Part shown: piece by piece, positions 20,380 through 29,301 of the stretch
Layout of the letters: every line of letters starts with the position of its first letter
Numbering within the stretch: position 1 is the first letter of the stretch
Source of the DNA: Geotalea toluenoxydans JCM 15764
Lineage (GTDB): Bacteria; Desulfobacterota; Desulfuromonadia; Geobacterales; Geobacteraceae
Assembly (NCBI RefSeq): GCF_001311985.1
Contig: NZ_BBCJ01000020.1
Coordinates: 21,384-85,383 of the forward strand
Length of the DNA stretch: 64,000 nt
Direction of reading: 5' to 3'
The notes under the pieces: generated by a model
Database searches by the model: none
Seen by the model: only the letters and a program-made list of their open reading frames with translations
What the model was told of the DNA's origin: nothing
Program-made: the position numbers and the translations under genes

Positions 20380-20487
20380 GTCGGGGCGACAGATTGGCAG
20401 GACTAGCATATCAATTATCAGTGGAGAATATGCTTTGTCTGGCGCGATAACAGCGCTTATCAAGTGGAGATAGTGGACTATCACTGA
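20380..20487 (+). pseudogene. higB: Remnant of a HigB-type toxin gene
   Basis: In the frame ending at the TGA 20485-20487 the codons read INYQWRICFVWRDNSAY then QVEIVDYH, a close match to the C-terminus of HigB (RelE-superfamily mRNA interferase). Upstream, in another frame, CRGDRLAG (20379-20402) resembles the preceding HigB segment LKGDR.G. The N-terminal half would have to lie inside hipA and is not there. higA begins 23 bases later, the normal higBA spacing. So the toxin is truncated, with a frame break of its own; the break could be an indel error, the truncation cannot. Confidence 0.6.
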
Positions 20488-20510
20488 GCAAGCTCAGGCA
20501 CGGAGTGATT

Positions 20511-20816
20511 ATGAGTAAACGAGATTTTTCCCCCATACATCCAGGTGAAATCCTACGCGAGGAGTTTTTGATCCCACTGGGTGTCAGCCAGTATCGCCTT
20601 GCAAAAGAAATACATGTGCCGGCGCGGCGGGTCAACGAAATCGTTTTGGAGAAGCGCGGTATTTCTGCGGATACAGCCCTTCGTCTCGGTCGTTACTTTG
20701 GTACGAGCGCACAGTTGTGGATCAATCTGCAAGCCCGATACGATCTGGAAGTTGCCCGTGAAGCTATTGAGGACAAACTGGAGCAGGAGATAAAGCCGTT
20801 CAGTAGAGCGGCCTGA
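20511..20816 (+). CDS. higA: HigA-type antitoxin
   Basis: A 101-residue XRE-family antitoxin. The start ATG 20511 has CGGAG six bases upstream; a GTG at 20505 is the alternative. The opening HPGEILREEFLIPLGVSQYRL is the HigA/VapI signature and the helix-turn-helix runs to about residue 65 (RVNEIVLEKRGISADTALRL). The toxin gene that should precede it survives only as a fragment, so this is an orphan antitoxin. It may still act as a repressor or protect against related toxins. A strong terminator follows at 20840. Confidence 0.92.
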   Translation: MSKRDFSPIHPGEILREEFLIPLGVSQYRLAKEIHVPARRVNEIVLEKRGISADTALRLGRYFGTSAQLWINLQARYDLEVAREAIEDKLEQEIKPFSRAA

Positions 20817-20839
20817 AATATGCGATCCTTCCAGAGCCT

Positions 20840-20875
20840 AAAAGGCCGCCCTTTCGTTAGAAGGCGGCCTTTTTT
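20840..20875 (+). terminator. Rho-independent terminator after higA
   Basis: AAGGCCGCC and GGCGGCCTT form a nine-pair stem around a 12-base loop, then six T. It closes the toxin-antitoxin block. Confidence 0.9.
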
Positions 20876-21216
20876 GTTACCTTACGTCTTACAACCTACT
20901 TGTGTAAGCTCGTGGCACGTCTCCACACATCAACCCCGCCAATTAGTCCCGCTGTAAAAATTATTTTATACCAATAAGCCAAAAAATGACTCTGTAAGGT
21001 CCTTTTTCCGTATTTGTAACCTCCTGAAATTTCTAGATGCTCATATGACCGGTGTAAAGAAATTTTACACTGTAAAAATTTTTTACACTTTTTTCTAATT
21101 GATTTTTTTTCTTTGGTTGTGCTAGGGGGTAATCTCCTTGTTTAAGGCAAGTCTGCTGCGCGGGTGGTTTCAGCAGTTCTCAACAGTAGCGGGTTGATTT
21201 TGCCAAGAGCGTCTGT
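20876..21216. other. AT-rich upstream region of the exported-protein island
   Basis: About 340 bases without a plausible gene. It contains long A and T runs and three palindromes of the TGTAAAA/TTTTACA type (20953-20970, 21052-21070, 21071-21088). No terminator or riboswitch is visible. It is the likely control region of the genes that follow. Confidence 0.5.
21052..21088. promoter_or_regulatory. Pair of adjacent GTGTAAA palindromes (candidate operators)
   Basis: 21052-21070 is a perfect palindrome, GTGTAAA-GAAAT-TTTACAC. Immediately after it, 21071-21087 is TGTAAAA-ATT-TTTTACA. A weaker third copy is at 20953-20970 (TGTAAAA-ATTA-TTTTATA). Tandem palindromes of this size are what dimeric repressors or CRP/FNR-like activators bind. 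The regulator is not identified. Confidence 0.5.
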
Positions 21217-21423
21217 ATGGATGGGTGCCGAACAACAACTCTATCAAGTGCTGGAGTCATCGATGCAGCAGAGCTTTGTGTTATTACAGCTGAATCTGTT
21301 CGAGCGACTAAAACTGGGAAGCCTCTTCTACACGCCGAATATAAAGGTTTGGCCGCAATTGGTGCTGGTGCAGAAGCAATTAGAAAGCGGGTTGATATGT
21401 TTTGTAAAGGGGGAGTGTGTTGA
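21217..21423 (+). CDS. Possible small protein, unknown
   Basis: A 68-residue open frame whose codon choice looks coding (many GCT/GCA/GGT) and whose product has helical stretches (HAEYKGLAAIGAGAEAI). It has five cysteines and no recognisable domain. No ribosome site precedes ATG 21217. Its stop overlaps the start of the FN3 protein gene by seven bases, which would suit coupling. It could equally be a fragment of a lost gene, because the frame is open back to 21190 without a start codon. Confidence 0.28.
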   Translation: MDGCRTTTLSSAGVIDAAELCVITAESVRATKTGKPLLHAEYKGLAAIGAGAEAIRKRVDMFCKGGVC

Positions 21424-24400
21424 GAGCTAATTATTGTTTTAGGAGCATCTTGCAAATTACTTTAATCATAATTACATACCTTTTCATGACATCGCAAAGT
21501 CAGGCTGCGGTGTCAGCACCTGCTTCCATTAGCATCACTGGTACAACTACGCATTCTGTTAGTCTCAGCTGGTCCTCGGTCCCAGGATGTGCTTATTTGG
21601 TTGAGTATATGGGACCAGGTGCCACAACCTACACAGGTCTGGTTCTTACAACATCTGGCCCAAGTCCTTTAACCACCACTGGGGCCACTACTATTACACA
21701 CAATGGTCTTAAGATGAACAGCACCTATCAGTATCGCGTCAAAGCTTTTGATGGTGTTAGTTATTCTAACCCAAGTACAGCAATAGCCATTGGAACAACA
21801 AATGAATTACTAGCGCCAACTTCAATTTCTGTTACTGGTAAGTCATCTAAATCGGTAAGTCTCAGTTGGTCCACAGTGGCAGGCGCTGCTTATCTTGTTG
21901 AGTATGCGGGGCCAGGAGTAACAGATTTTAAGCCGTTGATTCTTACCTACTCGGGTTCAGATCCTCTTACAACAGGTGGCAGCACTATAGTCACTCACAA
22001 CGGCCTCAAGATGAACAGCACCTACCAATACCGCGTCAAGTCATATGATGGATTCAACTATTCTGGTCCAAGTACGGTAACAGCAACAGCTGTAACAGAC
22101 CTATTATCAGCGCCTACGTCGATTACTGTCACCGCAAAGACTACTAGTTCGATAACTCTAGATTGGTCCACGGTGCCAGGTGCTGCCTACTTGGTTGAAT
22201 ATATGGGGCCGGGAGCAACCAGTTTTACCAAGTTAATACTTCTCTATTCTGGTTCAGATCCTCTTACTACAAGTGGCGCAACAACTGTGACAATTAATAG
22301 CCTAAAACCAAGCAGCACCTACCAATACCGCGTCACGGCTTATGATGGCTTCAATTACTCCGCGCCGAGTACGGCAACAGCAACAGGAACGACAGATACT
22401 TTGCCAGCACCTACTTCGATTAGCGTTGCTGGCAAAACGACCACTTCGATCAGCCTCAGTTGGTCTTCTGTGACAGGTGCTGCATATCTGGTCGAGTATA
22501 CTGGCCCAGGGGTAACAAATTTTACACCTCTCGTTCTTACTTCATCTGGTCCAAATTCTTTGACTACGACTGGTAGCACTACTGTTACTCACCGCAATTT
22601 GCTAATGAACAGCACTTACCAATACCGTATAAAGTCATTTGATGGCGTTAGTTATTCTGCCCCTAGTACGGCAACAGCAACCGGAACGACAGATACATTG
22701 CTAGCGCCTACTTCAATTAGCGTTACTGGCAAAACGACCAATTCGATCAGCCTCAGCTGGGCTTCCGTGGCAGGTGCTGCATACCTGGTGGAGTATACTG
22801 GCCCAGGAGTAACAAGTTTTACCCCTCTGGTTCTTACTTCATCTGGCCCAAATTCTTTGACTACGACTGGCAGCACAACTGTGACGATTAATAATTTGCC
22901 AATGAACAGTACTTATCAATACCGTGTAAGGTCCTTTGACGGGATCAACTATTCTGCTCCTAGTACGGCAACAGCAACCGGAACGACAGATACATTGCCA
23001 GCGCCTACTTCAATTAGCGTTACTGGCAAAACGACCAATTCGATCAGTCTCAGCTGGTCTTCCGTGGCAGGTGCTGCATACCTGGTTGAGTATACTGGTC
23101 CAGGAGTAACAAGTTTTACCCCTTTGGCTCTTACTTCATCCGGTCCGAATTCTCTTACTACCAGCGGTGCAACAACTGTGACTGTTAGCGGCTTACAACC
23201 AAGCACCACTTACCAATACCGGGTTAAGGCTTTTGATGGAAACAATTACTCCGCGCCGAGTACGGCAACAGCAACAGGAACGACAGATACTTTGCCAGCA
23301 CCTACTTCGATTAGCGTTGCTGGCAAAACGACCAATTCGATCAGCCTCAGTTGGTCTTCCGTGACAGGTGCTGCATATCTGGTCGAGTATACTGGCCCAG
23401 GGGTGACAAGTTTTACCCCTCTCGTTCTTACTTCATCTGGTCCAAATTCTTTGACTACGACTGGTAGCACTACTGTTACACACAGCAACTTGCCTATGAA
23501 CAGCACTTACCAATATCGTATAAAGTCATTTGATGGCGTTAGTTATTCTGCCCCTAGTACGGCAACAGCAGCCGGAACAACAGATGAATTGCCTGTGCCC
23601 ACTAATCTAACTGCCGCGGCAGTAGCTTATGGCCAGATTCACCTGTCATGGACTGGATCCAATGGTGCAACCACATATTTCATCTACCGAAAAACGGGAT
23701 TATTAGGTTCGTATGCCCAAATTGCCACGGTAAGTAGTTCATCCTTTATAGATAATGTCGCATGGGGTGACATGGAAGCTTCTGCTTACCAAGCCCGTGC
23801 ATTCGATGGTGTCAATACAACTAGCCCTTCGAATGAAGCTACCGCTCCTATGATCTTATTCTCAAATGTTGCAGGGAGTTCGCATACTGTGGAAACAGAT
23901 CTTTCACAAATGAGTACTATACAATTTACAATTGCTTCTCCTGCTACCGTCAAAATGAACATCATACTCCAAAATCAAGGCGTAGCAGGTACACCGGTAT
24001 ATCAGGCGTCGCAAACTCTGCCAGTGGCGGGCACATATACATTCACCTGGGATGGTAAAGATTCTACGGGAAGGGTCGTCCCCGACGAGGCGTACCTTTA
24101 TACACTGCAAGCAACACAAGGGGACCTGATAGGCTGGTATGGGCCTGTTGAGCCACAGGGTGGCGGGGCCATAACTTGTTCACAGGTTGGCACTTACGAT
24201 GCTTTCCAAAACAAAAGCCAAGCCGTCAATTATTCGGTTACTCAACCTTCCAGAGTAGTTATGTATGTTGATCATCCTCAGTGGGGCGCACTTCACGAAG
24301 GGATAGCGTGGTTTCCTGCCCTTGCTGGATCAGGAACGTACATCTGGGATGGGCGGGATGCATCAGGGAAAGTATCGGCAGCAGGTGGCATAATTAGCTG

Positions 24401-24785
24401 TTATATACTGTCACCAATGAGTGAGAATGTCATCATCACAACAGGTGACACACCCAAAATCTCTGATGTCAAAGCAGACCCTTTCCGGCTGAGTCCTGCA
24501 TATGGTGAAGTTACCCATATCAGATACACCTTGTCGCGTGATGCAAATGTCACAATATCAGTAAGGCCAAATAACGCTCAAACCCCCATCCAATTGACCC
24601 CATCTCCATTGGCACAAACTGCTGGGACACATGAATTCGATTGGTCCTGTCTCAATTTGTCAGACAGCACAGGAAAGAGTTTCTCGTTGTCGAAAGATGG
24701 CTATTATACTTTTACCATAAATGCGGTAAATCCAGTTACAGGCAGTCAATTCACAGCATACGCTAATATTGAAGTGAAATATTAG
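21417..24785 (+). CDS. Secreted FN3-repeat protein with C-terminal FlgD-like Ig domains
   Basis: A 1122-residue exported protein. GTG 21417 (after AAAGGGGGA) opens a signal peptide ending near SQSQAAVS. Seven fibronectin type III units of exactly 99 residues follow (21516-23594), each with SLSWSSV...GAAYLVEY, a GPG loop and TYQYRVKSFDG. An eighth, divergent FN3 domain (to about 23860) and three FlgD-Ig-like domains follow, marked by TFTWDGKDSTGR, TYIWDGRDASGK and the C-terminal DSTGKSFSLSKDGYYTF. There is no transmembrane anchor or sortase motif. The role is probably cell-surface adhesion or matrix structure; FN3 also occurs in extracellular enzymes, but no catalytic domain is seen. The Cys-rich protein follows in the same direction. 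Confidence 0.85.
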   Translation: MLRANYCFRSILQITLIIITYLFMTSQSQAAVSAPASISITGTTTHSVSLSWSSVPGCAYLVEYMGPGATTYTGLVLTTSGPSPLTTTGATTITHNGLKMNSTYQYRVKAFDGVSYSNPSTAIAIGTTNELLAPTSISVTGKSSKSVSLSWSTVAGAAYLVEYAGPGVTDFKPLILTYSGSDPLTTGGSTIVTHNGLKMNSTYQYRVKSYDGFNYSGPSTVTATAVTDLLSAPTSITVTAKTTSSITLDWSTVPGAAYLVEYMGPGATSFTKLILLYSGSDPLTTSGATTVTINSLKPSSTYQYRVTAYDGFNYSAPSTATATGTTDTLPAPTSISVAGKTTTSISLSWSSVTGAAYLVEYTGPGVTNFTPLVLTSSGPNSLTTTGSTTVTHRNLLMNSTYQYRIKSFDGVSYSAPSTATATGTTDTLLAPTSISVTGKTTNSISLSWASVAGAAYLVEYTGPGVTSFTPLVLTSSGPNSLTTTGSTTVTINNLPMNSTYQYRVRSFDGINYSAPSTATATGTTDTLPAPTSISVTGKTTNSISLSWSSVAGAAYLVEYTGPGVTSFTPLALTSSGPNSLTTSGATTVTVSGLQPSTTYQYRVKAFDGNNYSAPSTATATGTTDTLPAPTSISVAGKTTNSISLSWSSVTGAAYLVEYTGPGVTSFTPLVLTSSGPNSLTTTGSTTVTHSNLPMNSTYQYRIKSFDGVSYSAPSTATAAGTTDELPVPTNLTAAAVAYGQIHLSWTGSNGATTYFIYRKTGLLGSYAQIATVSSSSFIDNVAWGDMEASAYQARAFDGVNTTSPSNEATAPMILFSNVAGSSHTVETDLSQMSTIQFTIASPATVKMNIILQNQGVAGTPVYQASQTLPVAGTYTFTWDGKDSTGRVVPDEAYLYTLQATQGDLIGWYGPVEPQGGGAITCSQVGTYDAFQNKSQAVNYSVTQPSRVVMYVDHPQWGALHEGIAWFPALAGSGTYIWDGRDASGKVSAAGGIISCYILSPMSENVIITTGDTPKISDVKADPFRLSPAYGEVTHIRYTLSRDANVTISVRPNNAQTPIQLTPSPLAQTAGTHEFDWSCLNLSDSTGKSFSLSKDGYYTFTINAVNPVTGSQFTAYANIEVKY
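21516..23594 (+). repeat. Seven 297-base tandem repeats encoding FN3 domains
   Basis: Unit starts are 21516, 21813, 22110, 22407, 22704, 23001 and 23298, each exactly 297 bases. Units 4 to 7 are the most alike; units 4 and 7 share long identical stretches, while units 1 to 3 are more diverged. This suggests recent internal duplication or gene conversion of the later units. The regularity also produces the spurious antisense reading frames found at the same period. Confidence 0.95.
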
Positions 24786-24833
24786 ATTGCAAAAAATATA
24801 AACTGATTAGTTCTGCTTCAGGAGGAGACCATT

Positions 24834-25223
24834 TTGTTGTCAAATAATTTCACTAAACTTTGTATTCATAGTTTTATAATCACTGCTATTGTTTTTATGA
24901 TTTGCGTTTTTATGCCGTACATTGCCAGTGCCGGCTGTCATAGGACCTGCACCTGTGATGGGACAGTGTATTCTTTTCCTTATGCGGACTACCCGGAGAA
25001 TCAATATCCGACTTGTGATGATCTTTGTTGTTCAAAAGACCCTTGTTGTGTAAACCCCTGTCAAGCCCAATGTTCACCATGGCAATGTGATAGTTGCTAC
25101 AATAATCCGACACCTTGTTGTACCAATCCGAATGATCCTTCTTGTGACAACCCGGACCCTTGTTTTTTAAATCCTGATCCATGTTGCGGCAATCCCAATA
25201 TGTGTTGCACTGCCGGTAATTGA
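24834..25223 (+). CDS. Secreted cysteine-rich protein, 129 residues
   Basis: TTG 24834 follows a strong ribosome site (CAGGAGGAGACCATT). The first 33 residues form a signal peptide (hydrophobic FIITAIVFMICVFMPYIASA). The mature part of about 96 residues has 20 cysteines, many as CC pairs in a loosely repeated pattern with proline and asparagine: SKDPCCVNPC, PTPCCTNPND, DPCFLNPDPCC, NPNMCC. No zinc-finger or known disulfide family fits. Such composition could bind metal or form a highly cross-linked knot outside the cell. It ends 50 bases before the RHS gene and is probably co-transcribed with it. Confidence 0.75.
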   Translation: MLSNNFTKLCIHSFIITAIVFMICVFMPYIASAGCHRTCTCDGTVYSFPYADYPENQYPTCDDLCCSKDPCCVNPCQAQCSPWQCDSCYNNPTPCCTNPNDPSCDNPDPCFLNPDPCCGNPNMCCTAGN

Positions 25224-25273
25224 TTCGATGGAGCTGGAAGAAAAGACTATCGAATCTTTGGAGGTTTCGAGAG

Positions 25274-28200
25274 ATGGGCATCGTATACTGTAATTTTCTT
25301 AAAATAAGTGCAGCAATGTTATTGGCTTGTACTGTGGCATTAGGCATTTGCTGCCCAGGCTGCCTCTAATATACCGATAAATTCAGTTTCCGGCGCTTCA
25401 ACCATGTCGCGTACCGATCTTGTGGTCGGTAAGACATTTCCAATCAGCGTTACTCGCAAGTACAACAGCAAGTCGGGCTATGCCAGTCCCTTGGGCTATG
25501 GCTGGGCACTTACCTATGACAAGCAGCTCTATACCCTAACTGATAACAGCGTAATCATCCGCACCGGTCCCGGGCAAAAGAAGAAGTACACGTATTCCGG
25601 TGGTATCTTCACCTCTCCGGTCAATGACACCGGTACTCTCACCTTCAACAGTGCCGACGGCTCCTATACCTATACTGAAAAGGATGGCAGCAGTGAGGTA
25701 TATGACTCCTATGGTAGGCTGGCAAGCATCAATGACGCAAAGGGCACTTCCCTTGCCTTCAGCTACGAATCTATCACCAAATCTCCCCTTAAAGGAGTTC
25801 TGCCGGCAAGTGTCGATCAAACCACTCCGACAGTCATTGCCTACGTCTACCACCTGAGCAGGATCGATGAAAAGAACTCTTCCGGCACAGCCACCGGCAA
25901 GTGGGTGACCCTCGCCTATGATCCAGCTACCGGTGCCCTTACTACCGTTACGGACAACGCTGGCAGAACTGTCACCTATGGCCATGATCCCCTCGGCAAC
26001 CTCACCTCAGCCAACGGATCGGGAGTTGCTCCATCTATGGCTATACCGACCCTAACAACAACCATCTCCTGACCACCACTGATGAAGGTAGTGGGGCCTA
26101 CGTTAATACCTATGACAATTACGGTCGGGTAGCCAAGCAAGTCCATGGCAAGACCACCATTGACCTTGTCTACAACACTCCAGGCCAATTGAGCACCATC
26201 ACCACCACCGTCAGGGATGCCAACGGCACGGTTCAAAGCACCGAGACCCGTACCGTTACTTTTGACAGCCAACGGCAAATCATCAACGAAAAAGATACCT
26301 CGGGGAATGAGATTCGGTATACGAGAAACACGCAGACCTGGGTGACTCGCAAAGAGTGGTGGAAAAACTGGGGCACCGTCACCGCTCCCAACCTGGTTCT
26401 CGACCATGCCATCGATTATACCTACGACAGCAAAGGCAACACCCTGACACAAACAGAAATGGACAGTGAAACACCTGCTACCTCCACCTTTACCTACACC
26501 ACTACCTACACCTACTATCCCGATGGAAACCTCTGGACAGAGGAGAATCCACTTAATCAGGTTACCACCTACACCTACAACACCAAGAAACAGGTTCTTA
26601 TCATCAATGGCCCCCAGGGGAACATTGCCAATACCTACTACTCCGATGGCAACCTGGAGACTTCAACCGATGCCGCTGGAGCGGTAACTTCTTACACCTA
26701 TTATCCCAATAGCAATCTTCATACAGTGACCGATGCCAGGCTCAAGGTCACAACCTATACCTATGATGGCAATGAAAACCTTGCTTCGGTTACCGATTCG
26801 ACCAACGGAGTCACCAGCTTCACCTACGACGTCAACGGCAACATGTTAACCCAGACCAGTGCCGGCAAAACCACCACCTATACCTATGACACCATGAACC
26901 GTGTCAAGACCATAAAGGACCCCCTCAACAACACCACTACCTATACCTATGACGCCAATGGAAACAGGGACACCGTCACTGATGCCAATGGCAAAGTAAC
27001 GCGTTATGCTTACAATGACGAAGGTCAGGTTGCCACTGTGACCGATGCTCTGCAAAAAGTCACTACGTATAACTACGGTGGTACCGGCTGTCCAAGCTGT
27101 GGCGGCACCGGCGGCAGTAATCTTGTTGCCCTCACTGATGCCAACGCACACACCACTGACTGGCAATACGACTTCATGAACCGCCTTGTCCATGAAACGG
27201 ACCCACTGAACAAGACAACCTACTATACCTACAACAGCAAAGGGAACCTGGACTACAAGTTCGACGCAAACGGGAACAGAATCGACTACAGCTATGATGC
27301 TCTGAAGAGGCTGACAGGCATAACCTATCCCGGTGGGGCTACCGTAACCTATACTTACGATGGCACCGGGCGCATTCACACTGTCGCCAATGGTGACGTT
27401 ACCTATACTTATGGCTATGATGCCGCAGGACGGACCACTTCCGTCGCCGATTCTCGTGGATATACGGTTGACTATGAGTACGATGCTGCCGGCAGGCGGA
27501 CGAAAATGACTGTCCAAAAAGGGACAGCTGACGAGCGGATATTCACCTATACCTATGACGACGCCAACCGGCCCACGGGTATCACCTCCAGTGCCGGGTC
27601 TTTCACCTATGCCTATGATGCCGCCGGGCGCAGGAGCTCGCTTGCCTACCCCAACCAGATAACCGCCACCTATGCCTATGACGATGCCGGAAGGCTCACC
27701 GGTCTTACCCATGCCGGGTCAGGTTCTACAATTGCTTCCTTTGGTTACACCTTGGATAACGTGGGGAACCGGCTGAGTAAAACCTCAACCGAGACGGAGC
27801 AGTACCAGTACGATGACATCTACCGCTTGCTCTCAGTGACTTCCAGCAAGCCGGAAAGCTTTACCTACGATAATGTCGGCAACCGTCTGACCGGCCCCGG
27901 CAACAAGGATACCGCATATCTTTATAATGCCGAAAACCAGATGACCCACGGACGGCAGTTTACCTATGCCTATGACAATAACGGCAACCAGATATCGCGA
28001 ACCCTTCCCAATACACCAACTGCTGCCGGCAAGTCCTGGACGCTGAACTGGGACTATGAAAATCGGCTGAAGTCCATGGTGAGAGTAAACGGCAGCGAGA
28101 CCAGGACCATCAACTTCAAGTACGATCCCTCAGGACGGCGCATTGAGAAACATGTGGTTATTAGCCTTGATGGAACCCCAGCAACCACCACGACCAGTAC

Positions 28201-29059
28201 CTGGAAATACGTCTACGATGGCGACAATATAGTCCTTGAAATCCTTACCGACGCCAGCGGCACGACCAAGACCTACTACACGCAGGGTGCGCGCATTGAT
28301 GAGCACCTGGCGTTGGAGAGGAACGGACCGTATTACTACTACCATGCCGACGGGCTTGGCAGCGTCGCTAGTATCACTGATGCCAATCGAACCATCGTGC
28401 AGAGCTATACCTATGATTCATTCGGCATGCCAAAACCCGCCAACAACACCTTCGTCGACAGCTATACCTATACGGGCAGAGAGTGGGATAAGGAGACAGG
28501 ACTGTATTACTATAGAGCCAGGTACTATGATTCTATAGAGGGGAGATTTATCCAAAAAGATCCAATTGGCTTTCAGGGTGGCATAAACCAATTTATATAT
28601 ACCTTAAATAATCCTGTCACGCATACAGACCCGAAAGGTTTGGCTACGTGGGTAGGTGGTGAAGCTTCAGGGGGCGTTAATATAATACTTCTTGGAGCCG
28701 GTGGCGGTTTCGGAACGTTGACAAACGTTTCAACAGGTGAAGCTTGTATAGTAAGTCTCAAGTGTGGAAAGATAGGCCCTGGAATAATTGCAAGTGGTGG
28801 TACCAAGGCAATAGGTTCTGTATGTGGCCCTCGTTGCGGGAAAGACATAGGTGGGCTAAATGTATCCTTTGCTTTTGAAATAATTGCGCCAGGGGTACCT
28901 GGCCTTGGCGGAAATGTAGGCTATGGAGGAGGTGTTGGTGGTGGTGTTGGCGTTGGTCCAGAAGGAGGAGGCGGTTTTTTCATAGGGATCGAGCTTTGCT
29001 GGGTTTCTGTAAAAAAATGTTGGAATACTCCAAAGGAATGTAAACAATGCAGCAATTAG
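25274..29059 (+). CDS. RHS/YD-repeat protein with glycine- and cysteine-containing C-terminus (two frameshifts)
   Basis: A 1261-residue exported RHS protein after two corrections. ATG 25274 opens a signal peptide; at 25343-25344 GG should be G (the only expansion in the window), giving VALAFAAQAASNIP, and at 26030 a T is missing (repair gives GVASIYGYTDPNN). DUF6531-like residues near the start (RKYNSKSGYASPLGYGW) precede more than 20 YD repeats (TYTYDANGN type) that form the hollow shell of RHS proteins. The core closes with GLYYYRARYYDSIEGRF and DPIGFQGGINQF, after which the variable C-terminus starts at about residue 1125: glycine-rich, with SVCGPRCGKD and CWNTPKECKQC. In RHS proteins that segment is usually a toxin, but no known toxin motif is seen. 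Confidence 0.9.
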
Positions 29060-29082
29060 GTGTCTATAAAAAGGGGAAGCAA

Positions 29083-29262
29083 ATGAGGAAGCGGAGAAAG
29101 ATTTCATTTCTTCTGATGTTTTCAGGATGGTCAATCTATTTGTTTTTCAGCTTTATCCATTCAAACAGGACTCTCTTCCTAACCGGATGGCTGATAGCAG
29201 TTGCAGGAATTGTTTTTTACATTTGGGATTTTGTAGAGGTGATTAAATCTCGGCGCAGATGA
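29083..29262 (+). CDS. Small two-helix membrane protein behind RHS (candidate immunity protein)
   Basis: A 59-residue protein starting at ATG 29083 (after AAAAGGGGAAGCAA); an upstream in-frame ATG at 29047 overlaps the RHS gene. It has a basic N-terminus (MRKRRK), two hydrophobic helices (about residues 8-24 and 31-50) and a basic tail (KSRRR), so it should be an inner-membrane hairpin. Genes immediately after RHS genes often encode immunity proteins, and membrane immunity would suit a membrane- or periplasm-acting toxin. This role is inferred from position only. Confidence 0.55.
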   Translation: MRKRRKISFLLMFSGWSIYLFFSFIHSNRTLFLTGWLIAVAGIVFYIWDFVEVIKSRRR

Positions 29263-29301
29263 TATAAGAGCGGGAAATTGAAGCACCCTGGAAAGAATCC
29301 A

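Noticed and set aside
20876..21416. c-di-GMP (GEMM) or other riboswitch before the FN3 gene
   Set aside because: I looked for the conserved GEMM and cobalamin cores here and upstream of the other exported genes and did not see them; the palindromes are protein-operator-like.
22355..23506. Four antisense open frames of 74-86 codons repeating every 297 bases
   Set aside because: They mirror the FN3 repeat on the other strand, have no ribosome sites, and exist only because the repeat lacks stops in that frame.
26846..27712. Antisense open frame of 288 codons inside the RHS gene
   Set aside because: It follows from the biased codons of YD repeats (TACACCTATGAC and similar) read backwards; the product is low-complexity and has no homology that I recognise.
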